Assembly (NCBI GenBank): GCA_051651625.1
Contig: JBOFSQ010000111.1
Span: 1 to 64,000 of the forward strand
DNA: 64,000 nt
Direction: 5' to 3'
Origin: JBOFSQ01 sp051651625
Lineage (GTDB): Bacteria > Planctomycetota > Planctomycetia > Pirellulales > Thermoguttaceae
Of this stretch, positions 16,454 through 25,209 are shown piece by piece. The notes under the pieces are model-generated. The model ran no database searches. It worked only from the letters and a program-made list of their open reading frames with translations, and had not been told where the DNA came from. Position 1 is the stretch's first letter. The number at the start of each line of letters is the position of its first letter. The position numbers and the translations under genes were made by a program.

Positions 16454-18013
16454 ATGAAAAAGTTCAACACCACCGGTCTTTGCGTCCCGCGCAAACACTA
16501 CATGGTTGACATCTCAAACAAGTTGCGACAGATTGAACAACTTGTTAACGATGGCGAATACTTCACGATCAATCGTGGTCGGCAGTATGGAAAGACGACG
16601 ACGTTCGCTTTGCTCGAAAGGTCACTGCGCGACAAATACTTGGTGCTGGCGACGAGTTTTGAAGCCGTTGGCGATGCGTTTGCGACAATGAACCAGTTCG
16701 CATCATCGTTCATCAGACTTTTGTCACGCGAGTTGGTACGCGAAAACGTTGCCCAAGAAATTGTTGAAGAGTGGAATCGCGGCAGCGATGCGATTGACTT
16801 GGTCGATCAGTTGGGGGAAAAAATCACAACGCTTTGCAAAAGCGTTGACAAAGAAGTTGTTGTGATGATCGACGAAGTTGACAAGAGCAGCAACAACCAG
16901 CTTTTCTTGTTCTTCCTTGGCATGCTTCGTAACAAATACCTCGATGCCGACAACGACAAAGATGTTACGTTTCACAGCGTCATACTCGCGGGCGTGTACG
17001 ACGTGAAAAACTTGAAACTCAAATTGCGTCCCGAAGACGAGAAGAAGTTCAACTCGCCGTGGAATATCGCAGCAGATTTTGAAGTTGACATGTCGTTCAA
17101 TCCCGACGAAATTGCAACGATGCTCGTCGAATACGAGAACGATCATAAAACTGGAATGAACATCCCAGAGATCGCAGACGAAATCCACTACTACACAAGT
17201 GGTTATCCGTTCTTGGTGAGCAGACTTTGCAAAACGATTGACGAAAAGCTAAGCAAAGATTGGACTCCGCGCGGCGTCAAAGAAGCGGTCAACAATACGC
17301 TCAACAGCGAAAATCTGTTGTTTGACGATTTGTTCAAGAATCTCGAAAACTACCGAGATTTGTACGATTTGATCTATGCGATCATGGTTGACGGAAAAAG
17401 GTTCTCGTTTGATTTGTCGCACCCGATGATTAAGCTTTCGAGTGCATTTGCGATCATCAAAAATGAACGCCAAACGGTGGAAATCTCCAACCTGATTTTC
17501 GAGTCAAAGCTCTACACCTACTTCACGCTCAAGCGAGAAATTGCAGACGCAACCAAACGCGAAAACGGAAACAGCGACCGTTTTTCGGACAACGTTGTCA
17601 AAAACGGTCGTTTGAACATGGAACTCTTGCTGACGAAGTTTGCGGAGTTTTTGTACAGCGAGCACCGCGAGCGTGACCAGAAGTTTATCGAGCGTGAAGG
17701 GCGGCTTTTGTTTCTGTGTTTTTTGAAACCGATTATCAACGGCGGAGGGTTTTACTTTGTCGAACCGGAAACGCGACACGACCGTCGGATGGACATCGTA
17801 GTAGTTTGGGGCACCGAAAAGTTCGTGCTCGAACTAAAAATCTGGTACGGCGAAAACAAACTCGAAGAAGGGTACGCGCAGCTTGCGGACTATCTTGATT
17901 CACAAAAACTCGACACGGGTTATTTGCTAACGTTTAACTTCAACAAAGTTCACGAGAGCAAAACCGAGTGGCTTGACGTGAACGGCAAGAAAATCTTCTC
18001 GGTGATGGTATAA
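16454..18013 (+). CDS. AAA-like ATPase fused to PD-(D/E)XK nuclease-type domain
   Basis: A 519-residue protein of the widespread, poorly understood AAA-ATPase/PDDEXK_9 type. The N-terminal P-loop appears as NRGRQYGKTTT and the Walker B as VVVMIDEVDKS. The middle has a winged-helix-like region. The C-terminus has DRRMDIVVVWGTEKFVLELKIW, the Asp and ExK of a PD-(D/E)XK core. The ATG follows GAGG and is 19 nt after the HepT-like gene, so they may form a two-gene unit. Function is unknown; such genes vary between strains and are often linked with defence or mobile DNA. Confidence 0.85.
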   Translation: MKKFNTTGLCVPRKHYMVDISNKLRQIEQLVNDGEYFTINRGRQYGKTTTFALLERSLRDKYLVLATSFEAVGDAFATMNQFASSFIRLLSRELVRENVAQEIVEEWNRGSDAIDLVDQLGEKITTLCKSVDKEVVVMIDEVDKSSNNQLFLFFLGMLRNKYLDADNDKDVTFHSVILAGVYDVKNLKLKLRPEDEKKFNSPWNIAADFEVDMSFNPDEIATMLVEYENDHKTGMNIPEIADEIHYYTSGYPFLVSRLCKTIDEKLSKDWTPRGVKEAVNNTLNSENLLFDDLFKNLENYRDLYDLIYAIMVDGKRFSFDLSHPMIKLSSAFAIIKNERQTVEISNLIFESKLYTYFTLKREIADATKRENGNSDRFSDNVVKNGRLNMELLLTKFAEFLYSEHRERDQKFIEREGRLLFLCFLKPIINGGGFYFVEPETRHDRRMDIVVVWGTEKFVLELKIWYGENKLEEGYAQLADYLDSQKLDTGYLLTFNFNKVHESKTEWLDVNGKKIFSVMV

Positions 18014-18026
18014 CCTGCCCCGAACA

Positions 18027-18082
18027 GGAGCACGAAGCGTAAGCGAGTGTCATTAGGAACGCGAAGCGTAAGCGAGTGCCCG
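18027..18082 (+). repeat. AAGCGTAAGCGAGT motif, two tandem copies
   Basis: Two direct copies of a GAGCACGAAGCGTAAGCGAG-type unit sit between the AAA/nuclease gene and tatC, ending 20 bp before the tatC start. The same motif occurs at 6917, 7060, 21494 (three), 25078 (two), 34681, 35935, 38065 (reverse), 41302 (two) and 51125/51170 (inverted pair). Confidence 0.85.
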
Positions 18083-18102
18083 AACAAGAACGGATACAAA
18101 CG

Positions 18103-19110
18103 ATGAGAGACGACCTTTTTTCCGAGACGACGATGAGTTTTGGCGAGCATCTCGACGAGCTGCGAGTCTGTCTCTGGTTTTCGATGATGTGGCTTGCGGG
18201 CGGATTTATCGTCGGTCTGTGGCTTGGCGGTTATGTGGTGGCGTTCATTCAGGTTCCACTTACAAAATCGCTCGAAACCTACTACATCAACCGCGCGACC
18301 AAACACCTCACAGAGCTTGCACCGTCGCTCTCTACCGAAGGACACCCGTCCGAAGTTGCGACGATCCCACAAAAGCGGAAGATGGTGCCGCGCGAGTTCT
18401 GGGTCTACCCCGGCGAGATCGAACGCACACTCATATACAAAGGTCAAACGCCGGAAACACCAGCGGAAATAGTGAACGTTGACTACACCGCCGAACCGGT
18501 ACGCATCTTGTTTTTCCAGAAGATTGCCGAGAGCGATCAAGTCCGTACAAAGTCGCTCAGCCAACACGAGACGTTTTCGATCTACATCAAGGCGTCGTTC
18601 GTTGTGGGGCTGTTTCTTGCCAGTCCGGGAGTGATCTATCACATCTGGACGTTCATCGCAGCCGGACTTTACCCACAAGAAAAACGGTACGTTTATTTCT
18701 TCGTCCCGTTCAGTGTGATTCTGTTTGTCGGCGGTGCGCTCTTTGCGTTTTTTGTCGTGTTTCAATATGTGCTCGACTTTTTGCTCCTGTTCAACGACTG
18801 GCTCAACGTCGATCCCGACCCGCGAATATCAGAGTGGCTCTCGTTCGCACTGATGTTGCCGCTCGGATTCGGGATAAGTTTTCAGTTGCCGCTGGTGATG
18901 TTCGTTTTGGAACGGATTCACATTTTCAGCGTCGCCGACTATATGGCAAAGTGGCGTGTCGCGGTGCTGGTGATTGCAATCGCGTCGATGCTGCTCACGC
19001 CTTCCGACCCGTGGAGTATGCTCCTGATGTTCGTGCCGCTGACGTGTTTGTACTTCGTCGGCGTCGCGCTTGCGGCGTTCCTGCCACGCGGGAAACGTGA
19101 CGTGGAGTGA
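18103..19110 (+). CDS. tatC: Sec-independent protein translocase TatC
   Basis: The core membrane subunit that binds twin-arginine signal peptides. The N-terminus MSFGEHLDELRVCLWFSMMW carries the HLxELR signature; later TM segments and SFQLPLVMFVL are typical. The 335-residue protein has about 130 residues between TM1 and the next membrane segment, far more than in E. coli TatC (258 residues in all). This region contains PREFWVYPGEIERTLIYKG and should form an enlarged periplasmic loop. ATG 18103 was chosen since upstream codons fall in repeat DNA. No tatA is adjacent. Confidence 0.93.
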   Translation: MRDDLFSETTMSFGEHLDELRVCLWFSMMWLAGGFIVGLWLGGYVVAFIQVPLTKSLETYYINRATKHLTELAPSLSTEGHPSEVATIPQKRKMVPREFWVYPGEIERTLIYKGQTPETPAEIVNVDYTAEPVRILFFQKIAESDQVRTKSLSQHETFSIYIKASFVVGLFLASPGVIYHIWTFIAAGLYPQEKRYVYFFVPFSVILFVGGALFAFFVVFQYVLDFLLLFNDWLNVDPDPRISEWLSFALMLPLGFGISFQLPLVMFVLERIHIFSVADYMAKWRVAVLVIAIASMLLTPSDPWSMLLMFVPLTCLYFVGVALAAFLPRGKRDVE

Positions 19111-19149
19111 TCGCCACCAACCTCTCGCCTCTAGCCCCTCGCCTCTCAA

Positions 19150-20094
19150 ATGCTCACTCCCGCTACAGTGCCGACGATGTATTTCGTCGGTGTAACGACG
19201 GCGCAGTCGTCGATTATGAAAGTCTTTCCTCGCTGGGCAGAAGTGCTCGGCATCGACGCGGTGATGCGCGGGATCGATCTCCCGATTCACGCACCGGCGG
19301 ACGAGTATCGCCGCGTCGTTCGGTTCATGAAAGACGACCCGCTCTCGCGCGGCGCGCTGGTCACGACGCACAAACTCGATTTGCTGATGGCAGCCCGCGA
19401 CCTGTTCGACTTTCTCGACCCGTATGCCGACCTCTTGAGCGAAGTCAGTTCGATCTCGAAACGTGATGAGAAACTGTGCGGCCACGCGAAAGACCCAATC
19501 ACAAGCGGACTCGCTCTCGAAGCGTTCATCCCGCCAAACTGGTGGACGCAGCACCGCAACGCCGAAGCACTCCTCATTGGTGCAGGCGGCTCGTCGCTGG
19601 CAATTTCGATCTACCTTCTCGACAAGCGGCACGGTGCGAATCGTCCCGCGAAACTTGTCGTGACTAATCGTTCGCAGCCGCGTCTCGATCACATGAAAGC
19701 GATTCAAGAGAAAATCGCCGCAGGCATTCCGATAGAGTATCGGTACTGTCCGACGTTTGAAGAGAACGACGCCGCTGTCGCTTCAATGCCACCGTGTTCT
19801 CTGGTCGTCAACGCAACTGGTCTCGGCAAGGACGCTCCGGGGTCGCCGCTCACTGATGCTGCGGTCTTCCCCGAAAACGCACTGGCTTGGGAGTTCAACT
19901 ATCGCGGTGACCTCAAGTTTTTGCACCAATCACTCGCACAGCAGTCGCGGCGAAATCTTCGCGTCGAAGACGGCTGGATTTACTTCATCCACGGCTGGTC
20001 GCAAGTGATCGCAGAAGTCTTCGACATCACACTGACACCAGAGATCGTCGCCGAATTGAGTCGTGTTGCGTCGGATTTGCGGCCAGCGCGATAG
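19150..20094 (+). CDS. Shikimate dehydrogenase-like protein
   Basis: Resembles AroE, the NADPH-dependent enzyme of the shikimate pathway. The N-terminal substrate domain has YFVGVTTAQSSIMKVFPRWA and RGALVTTHK, matching the xNVTxPHK motif with the catalytic Lys kept. The C-terminal Rossmann domain has LLIGAGGSSLAISIYLL, and NRSQPRLDHM follows where NADP specificity is set. The sequence is distant enough from classical AroE that a related dehydrogenase role is possible. The start may be 19150 or ATG 19180; neither has a clear Shine-Dalgarno. It converges with pyrC over a shared hairpin element. Confidence 0.75.
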   Translation: MLTPATVPTMYFVGVTTAQSSIMKVFPRWAEVLGIDAVMRGIDLPIHAPADEYRRVVRFMKDDPLSRGALVTTHKLDLLMAARDLFDFLDPYADLLSEVSSISKRDEKLCGHAKDPITSGLALEAFIPPNWWTQHRNAEALLIGAGGSSLAISIYLLDKRHGANRPAKLVVTNRSQPRLDHMKAIQEKIAAGIPIEYRYCPTFEENDAAVASMPPCSLVVNATGLGKDAPGSPLTDAAVFPENALAWEFNYRGDLKFLHQSLAQQSRRNLRVEDGWIYFIHGWSQVIAEVFDITLTPEIVAELSRVASDLRPAR

Positions 20095-20097
20095 AGT

Positions 20098-20205
20098 AGA
20101 CTTGCTTGGAAACTTGCACCAGCACAGCGGTTCGGCATAGCCGAACCCTCCAAACACCTACCGCGTTGATAACCGGAGGGTTCGGCTATGCCGAACCTGA
20201 ACTAC
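20098..20205. repeat. Hairpin repeat, GTTCGGCATAGCCGAACC family, copy 4
   Basis: The left terminal repeat AGACTTGCTTGGAAAC and the two palindromic arms are present; the right edge merges with the pyrC stop codon at 20202. Placed between two convergent genes, it could serve as a shared two-way terminator. Confidence 0.85.
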
Positions 20206-21476
20206 TCCGCAAATACAACTTTGCCGCCGACGATGGTTGCTGTCGCGCGGCCTGTTAGTTCGTGACCAAGAAATGCAGAGTTGTGGCTCTTACTTGCCAG
20301 TTCGTTCGGCGTGACGTGCCAGCGGCGGTGCGGATCGATGATCGTTACGTCGGCGTCGCCACCGATGCGAAGTGTTCCTTTGCTGGTAAGCCCCAAGATT
20401 GTCGCTGGATTTGTTGACATCTTCTGTACGAGCGTCGCCCAGTCGATGATTTTTGTTGCGACGAGATTCGTGACCACAACCGCCAGCGATGTCTCAAGGC
20501 CGATTACGCCGAACGGTGCCTTGTCGAGTTCGCGCATCTTCTTTTCGGCGGCGTGTGGGGCGTGGTCGGAAGCGATTGCGTCGATTGTTCCGTCGCGGAG
20601 TCCTTCGATGCACGCCTCGACATGCTGGCGTCCACGCAGCGGCGGACTCATTTTGACGTTTGTGCTAAACGTGCGCAGTTCCTCGTCGGTGAGCGTGAGG
20701 TGGTGCGGCGTAACCTCCGCCGTCACGCGGACGCCACGAAGTTTCGCGCGGCGAATCGCTTGAATCGCACCGTCGGTCGATGCGTGCATAACGTGGAGTC
20801 TTCCGCCAGTAAGTTCTGCAAGCGTGATGTCGCGTGCGACCATCACGTCTTCGGCAGCGGCGGGAATTCCACGCAAGCCCAGTGCGAGTGAGACCGCACC
20901 TTCGTGCATCACGCCACCTTGTGTAAGCGACGTGTCTTCGGCGTGCGACAACACCGGTTTGTCGAACATCAAGCAATACTCGAAAGCCCGTCGCATCAGT
21001 TCGGCGTCGCTTACCGGTGCGCCGTCGTCGCTGCACGCAACCGCGCCTGCCTCGAAGAGTTGACCAAGTTCGGCGAGTTCTTTCCCTTCGCGTCCGCGTG
21101 AGATCGCGCAGATTACTTTGACGTTACACCGCGCGGCCTTCGCTGCCTTCTGTCGCACGAGTTCTACGGTCGCCTGCGTATCGAGTGGCGGCTGCGTGTT
21201 GGGGCAACAAGCGATGGTCGTGAATCCGCCGCGCACCGCTGCGAGTGTCCCCGTTTCGATTGTTTCGTCTTCCTCAAAACCGGGGTCGCGGAGGTGAACG
21301 TGCATGTCGATCAGTCCCGGCACGACAATCTTGTCGCGGGCATCAACGACGCTGTCGCCACTTGCCACCGGCAAGTCAAACCCGACGACACGCCCATCCG
21401 CCAAATGCAGCGACGCAACACGATCCAAGCCCTGACTCGGATCAACAATTCTTCCACCAATGATGACAAGTGACAT
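20202..21476 (-). CDS. pyrC: Dihydroorotase (PyrC, type I/III)
   Basis: Closes carbamoyl-aspartate to dihydroorotate in pyrimidine synthesis. The 424-residue amidohydrolase has the zinc HxH in VPGLIDMHVHLRDPG, SHAED and IMHAST-like His ligands (LSHAEDTSL, LHVMHAST) and the final SDHAPHAAEKK with the catalytic Asp. Length and start MSLVIIGGRIVDPS are typical of the bacterial long form, which often works with PyrB; pyrB is not next to it here. Three AAGCGTAAGCGAGT motifs lie just upstream (21494-21580). Confidence 0.95.
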   Translation of the reverse strand: MSLVIIGGRIVDPSQGLDRVASLHLADGRVVGFDLPVASGDSVVDARDKIVVPGLIDMHVHLRDPGFEEDETIETGTLAAVRGGFTTIACCPNTQPPLDTQATVELVRQKAAKAARCNVKVICAISRGREGKELAELGQLFEAGAVACSDDGAPVSDAELMRRAFEYCLMFDKPVLSHAEDTSLTQGGVMHEGAVSLALGLRGIPAAAEDVMVARDITLAELTGGRLHVMHASTDGAIQAIRRAKLRGVRVTAEVTPHHLTLTDEELRTFSTNVKMSPPLRGRQHVEACIEGLRDGTIDAIASDHAPHAAEKKMRELDKAPFGVIGLETSLAVVVTNLVATKIIDWATLVQKMSTNPATILGLTSKGTLRIGGDADVTIIDPHRRWHVTPNELASKSHNSAFLGHELTGRATATIVGGKVVFAE

Positions 21477-21601
21477 GTGTAGAGTGGCTGAAAATCAGAA
21501 CACGAAACGTAAGTGAGTGCATCAGAACACGAAGCGTAAGCGAGTGCCCTGAATCGGAACGGGAAGCGTAAGCGAGTAGAGTCACCACCACGCAACCGCG
21601 T

Positions 21602-22402
21602 TCACGAAATCTTCGTTGTGAAGTCGTATCGGAAGAGTTCTGTGAGCAGAATCGTTGCGGCGAGTACGGCAGCCATCATCGAGAGACACAAAATGAACGT
21701 GTAGACCGACGCCTTGTCGTCTTTTTTCTCGGTGCGTAGCAACATAATCGGCGCGGCCAGTGCCGCACATCCGAAGGTGTTCAAGATCGCAAGGTAAATG
21801 ATGAGCGATGTTGTGGATGTAGCCGCTGGCGGAGCAACGATTGTTGCAACATTTCCCGCCAGTAACACCGCGCCCCACGCACACGCAACACCGAGCCAAC
21901 GACGATTGAGCCTCACAAGTTCTTCGTCACGATGTACTTCGACGCCCTGTGGGACAGTGCGCTTCTTCTCACCTTTGCCGCCACGCGACCACGGCCATCG
22001 CCGCTTCTTCTCCGTCTTTCCATCGTTCGCGTCTGCGACAGCGGTGCCTGCGGCGTCGTCGGGAGACGCCTCGTCGCCCGATGCCACAACACCTTCACTG
22101 GATTCTTCCGACGCAGACGCCTCATACGCAGCGGCACCGACAGTAGCACCAACCGCAGCATCAGCGAATTCGTTCACATCGTCCGCAGTTTCGTCGGAAA
22201 CGGTGCCCTCGCTCGGCTCGTCGACCGGCACATCGCCCGCAGAACCAAAAATCCCTTCTTCGGGAAATGTAGAAATTCCCACAGCGAACGGGTCATCGCT
22301 CGGCTGAGGCTGCGCGAAGAACTCGTCGAAATTGAAGTCTTTGTCACTGACGACATTCTCGCTGTCTTGACCAACCGATTTGGGATCGCCATTGTTCGCC
22401 AT
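21602..22402 (-). CDS. Hypothetical membrane protein with acidic N-terminal region
   Basis: A 266-residue protein. The first ~150 residues are low-complexity and acidic (Asp, Glu, Ala, Ser), and include a DFNFDEFFAQPQPSDDPF patch. A basic stretch KTEKKRRWPWSRGGKGEKK then precedes a C-terminal membrane part with three hydrophobic segments (LGVACAWGAVLLAGNVATIV, LIIYLAILNTFGCAALAAPI, FILCLSMMAAVLAATILL). The N-terminus is probably cytoplasmic. ATG 22402 has a GAGG-like sequence upstream. I recognise no family; the fast-evolving acidic part suggests a linker or docking region. Confidence 0.75.
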   Translation of the reverse strand: MANNGDPKSVGQDSENVVSDKDFNFDEFFAQPQPSDDPFAVGISTFPEEGIFGSAGDVPVDEPSEGTVSDETADDVNEFADAAVGATVGAAAYEASASEESSEGVVASGDEASPDDAAGTAVADANDGKTEKKRRWPWSRGGKGEKKRTVPQGVEVHRDEELVRLNRRWLGVACAWGAVLLAGNVATIVAPPAATSTTSLIIYLAILNTFGCAALAAPIMLLRTEKKDDKASVYTFILCLSMMAAVLAATILLTELFRYDFTTKIS

Positions 22403-22594
22403 TGGAGAACCTCACAAAACTTCAGACTCAAAAACCTTGCCCCACAGACCGACTTCGCTGGAATCGGCGAACTGCGTCGCGGGAGTTTCCCCAAAGCGGT
22501 GAATCAACCGATGACACGCAGAGACAAGCTGCTACAACACAAAGACATCACGCAAACTCACATACATTCCCCGTTTGCCAAATCGTCATATCTT

Positions 22595-23803
22595 CTATTG
22601 ATTCCGCAATGACGCCCAGCCTTCAATCTCAACAAGCAAATCGGGGCGACAGACATCGGCTTGCGTGAATAGCAGTGGCACCAGCGGCATACGCTCACGA
22701 CAGACAGCTTCTATTGCGACGACATCTTGAGGCCGCTTGATGTAAACGCGGGCGACAGCGAGATCGTGAAGCGTTGCCCCCATCGCCTTGACTCCGTGGT
22801 GCGAAAGATTTTTGGCGGCAATCAGAGCGGCGATGTTGTCGAGTGTTTGGTGTGTCTGCGCAACGGGATCGCCAGCGTGTACACTCTCGGAGTCAACGAT
22901 GCTTGCCGTGCCAGAAACAAAGACCCATCCGAAGTCGTCCTGCGTGAGTGCCATCGCGCGGACAAACCGTGGACTCTCTACGCCATAATTTTTGTCGTAT
23001 TGAAACGCCGCATTTTGCTTCGGATTTTCGAGCGGCGTGCAGCGAACACCGCCAGCCTTCGCACTCACCGCCAGTCCGCTGACGGTGATGTCCCAGTCGT
23101 CACTGCCGATTCCCGTGCTCGCGGGAAACGTTGTACCACCAAACTCTGCTGGCAAAAACTGTCCGAGAAACTTGTGTCCGCGAAAGAAGTCGGCGCGAGC
23201 GCGATTGAGTTCGTGATAACGCTGTGGTGCGGTGTTGTGATCGGTATCGCGTCCAGTGAGGTGTCCTTGATAGAGCCACGTTCGGACAGTTTGCTCAATA
23301 CTCGCGCCACTCGCTTTGAACGATTTTTCAAGTTCTTCAAACGCAGCAAACGATCTCGCGTAAGCACCAATCGGCGCGGGTGGCGGAACAACGTCGCCAA
23401 CGAAGTGGAGACAAAACGTCTCCGAATCGGAACGATTGATCGTTACGTTCACTGCGCGACCGGGGCACGAACGTTCCAGCGTGACTTCATCACCAGCGAA
23501 GGCGACGAGTTCAAACCAGTACGCCGCACCGTCGCAAGGCTTCTGCGGGACGAACGTAATCGCTGGCATCGCCGACTCGAAGAGTCCGCCCAGTTCGGAG
23601 CGGAGTCGCTGCTTCAGTCCCATATCGCGGAGGAACAGCGTCATCATCGCCACGTTATCGGCGAAGTCGTTGTCGCACAGGAACCTGTATACTGCTGCGA
23701 GATCGCGTCCAATCAAGACCAGCCGGCGGCACGGGCCGCTCTGGGAAAGCGAGAACGAAAGACCAAAAGGGTGCGACTCGCGGAGAGGTTGTTCGACAGA
23801 CAT
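22595..23803 (-). CDS. Chorismatase-like protein (FkbO/Hyg5/XanB2 type, RidA-related)
   Basis: The C-terminal ~250 residues resemble chorismatases, which hydrolyse chorismate to hydroxybenzoate or dihydroxybenzoate derivatives and belong to the RidA/YjgF fold. The key stretch is WVFVSGTASIVDSESVHAGD with PVAQTHQTLDNIAALI, followed by RVYIKRPQDV and VEIEGWASL. An N-terminal half (LFLRDMGLKQRLRSEL, WLYQGHLTG) is also typical of the long family members. It could supply an aromatic starter for a pigment or quinone, but no such cluster is visible nearby. Assignment is by motif memory and moderately sure. Confidence 0.6.
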   Translation of the reverse strand: MSVEQPLRESHPFGLSFSLSQSGPCRRLVLIGRDLAAVYRFLCDNDFADNVAMMTLFLRDMGLKQRLRSELGGLFESAMPAITFVPQKPCDGAAYWFELVAFAGDEVTLERSCPGRAVNVTINRSDSETFCLHFVGDVVPPPAPIGAYARSFAAFEELEKSFKASGASIEQTVRTWLYQGHLTGRDTDHNTAPQRYHELNRARADFFRGHKFLGQFLPAEFGGTTFPASTGIGSDDWDITVSGLAVSAKAGGVRCTPLENPKQNAAFQYDKNYGVESPRFVRAMALTQDDFGWVFVSGTASIVDSESVHAGDPVAQTHQTLDNIAALIAAKNLSHHGVKAMGATLHDLAVARVYIKRPQDVVAIEAVCRERMPLVPLLFTQADVCRPDLLVEIEGWASLRNQ

Positions 23804-24114
23804 GAGCGTGATGTGTGTAAGTTAATTCGACAGCAGCAAAATACGAAAAATAGTGCGTGAAGTCTAGGCCGAAACGATGTTTTGTCAAGCCCCAGACAAA
23901 CACGGATACACGGACAAACACGGACTGACACGGACAAACACGGACGAATCAAATGAAAACTGTCCGTGTAAGTCTGTGTAAGTCCGTGTTCGTCCGTGTG
24001 TCCGTGTTCCTGTGTTTGGTGGGGCGGCTTTGAAACCTGCCTCATAAGCGTTACAATGCGTGGCACGCTTTGGTAGCGAGAATTGTGTCTGTCAAAATCT
24101 TTGGTGAAAATGTT
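23804..24114. repeat. Intergenic DNA with ACACGGACAAACACGGAC inverted array
   Basis: Between the divergent chorismatase-like and epimerase genes. Positions about 23891-24016 hold repeated ACACGGAC units on the left and their complements GTCCGTGT on the right around ATGAAAACTG, forming a long imperfect hairpin. No ORF is supported. The ~100 bp before the epimerase start should contain its promoter, but no convincing -35/-10 pair stood out. Confidence 0.7.
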
Positions 24115-25092
24115 ATGGAATCATTACGCTATCTCATCACTGGCGGAGCGGGATTTATTGGTTCGCACCTCGCCGAACGGCTCATCGACGAAGGTCACTT
24201 CGTCACGGTCATCGACGATCTTTCGACAGGTTCGTGGTCGAACGTCGCGGCTCTTGAACGCAATCGCCGTTTTCGTGCAATCATATCTGACGCCGCCGAC
24301 GAACGTCTCATCGGTGAAGAAGTTCCGAAGTCGCAGTACATTTTTCATTTGGCAAGTGCGGTTGGCGTGCAGTTAATTGTTGACAGACCGGTCGATTCGG
24401 TGCAACGGATCATCCGCGCGACCGATACCGTTGTCGCCGCTGCCGCCAAGTTTCGCACGCCGATTCTGCTCACGTCAACGAGTGAAGTTTACGGAAAGTC
24501 CAGCGCGATCCCGTTCCGGGAAGACGCCGATGTTGTTCTCGGTGCGACGCAGAAGTGTCGTTGGGCGTATGCGGCGGCGAAGATGGTCGATGAGTTTTTG
24601 ATGCTGGCGCACTTCCGCGAGACGAGTCTGCCGGTCGTCATTGCGCGACTCTTCAACACGGTTGGTCGTCGCCAGTCGCCGCATTACGGGATGGTTTTGC
24701 CGCGTTTTGTTGACGCTGCTGTTGCGGGGCGTTCGCTGCGCGTGTTCGGTGACGGTCAGCAGACGCGATGTTTTTGCAGCGTTAACGACGTTACAAGTGG
24801 CCTCGTCGCTCTTTCGCGCACGCCAAACGCAGTCGGACAAGTCGTCAACATCGGGAGCGACGAAGAGGTAACGATCAACGACTTGGCCTGCCGCGTGATT
24901 GCGCTTGCGTCATCGACTTCGGCGATTGAACTTGTTCCGTATCACGCAGCGTACTCGAGCGACATCGACGACACTCCTCGCCGCGTCCCCGACCTCACCC
25001 GCGCACGAAAGCTGATAAACTGGCAACCGCAACAACGACTCGACGACATCATCCGCGACGTGCTGAAACACAAATCAGAACACGAAGCGTAA
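24115..25092 (+). CDS. NAD-dependent nucleotide-sugar epimerase/dehydratase
   Basis: An extended short-chain dehydrogenase acting on a nucleotide sugar. The Rossmann motif YLITGGAGFIGSHLAERLID opens the protein, with DDLSTGSWSNV next, TSTSEVYGKS at the Ser/Thr of the active site, and YAAAKMVDEF for the YxxxK pair. ARLFNTVGRRQSPHYGMVLP and the C-terminal RRVPDLTRARKLINWQP resemble UDP-glucuronate decarboxylases and UDP-glucose 4-epimerases; the exact substrate is open. ATG 24115 is preferred over an earlier GTG-like start because the Rossmann strand begins five residues later. Confidence 0.88.
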   Translation: MESLRYLITGGAGFIGSHLAERLIDEGHFVTVIDDLSTGSWSNVAALERNRRFRAIISDAADERLIGEEVPKSQYIFHLASAVGVQLIVDRPVDSVQRIIRATDTVVAAAAKFRTPILLTSTSEVYGKSSAIPFREDADVVLGATQKCRWAYAAAKMVDEFLMLAHFRETSLPVVIARLFNTVGRRQSPHYGMVLPRFVDAAVAGRSLRVFGDGQQTRCFCSVNDVTSGLVALSRTPNAVGQVVNIGSDEEVTINDLACRVIALASSTSAIELVPYHAAYSSDIDDTPRRVPDLTRARKLINWQPQQRLDDIIRDVLKHKSEHEA

Positions 25093-25205
25093 GCGAATGA
25101 ATAAGAACACGAAGCGTAAGCGAGTGCCCGAATCAGGACAGACGCAACATCAACGAAGTGCTGTCAGGATGGATTCCCGCCTGCGCGGGAATGACGGTAT
25201 GGGGC
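25078..25205 (+). repeat. Composite repeat: AAGCGTAAGCGAGT motifs plus GGATTCCCGCC hairpin
   Basis: Two AAGCGTAAGCGA motifs, the linker CAACATCAACGAAGTGCTGTC, and the hairpin TTCCCGCCTGCGCGGGAA are followed by GGGGCGGGAATGG, which overlaps the lpxK start. The same composite occurs inverted at about 51040-51150, with shorter forms at 35935-36047 and 41302-41395. Confidence 0.85.
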
Positions 25206-25209
25206 GGGA

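Noticed and set aside
22727..23860. 377-residue plus-strand ORF opposite the chorismatase-like gene
   Set aside because: Arg-rich shadow without motifs; the minus strand carries the recognisable domain.
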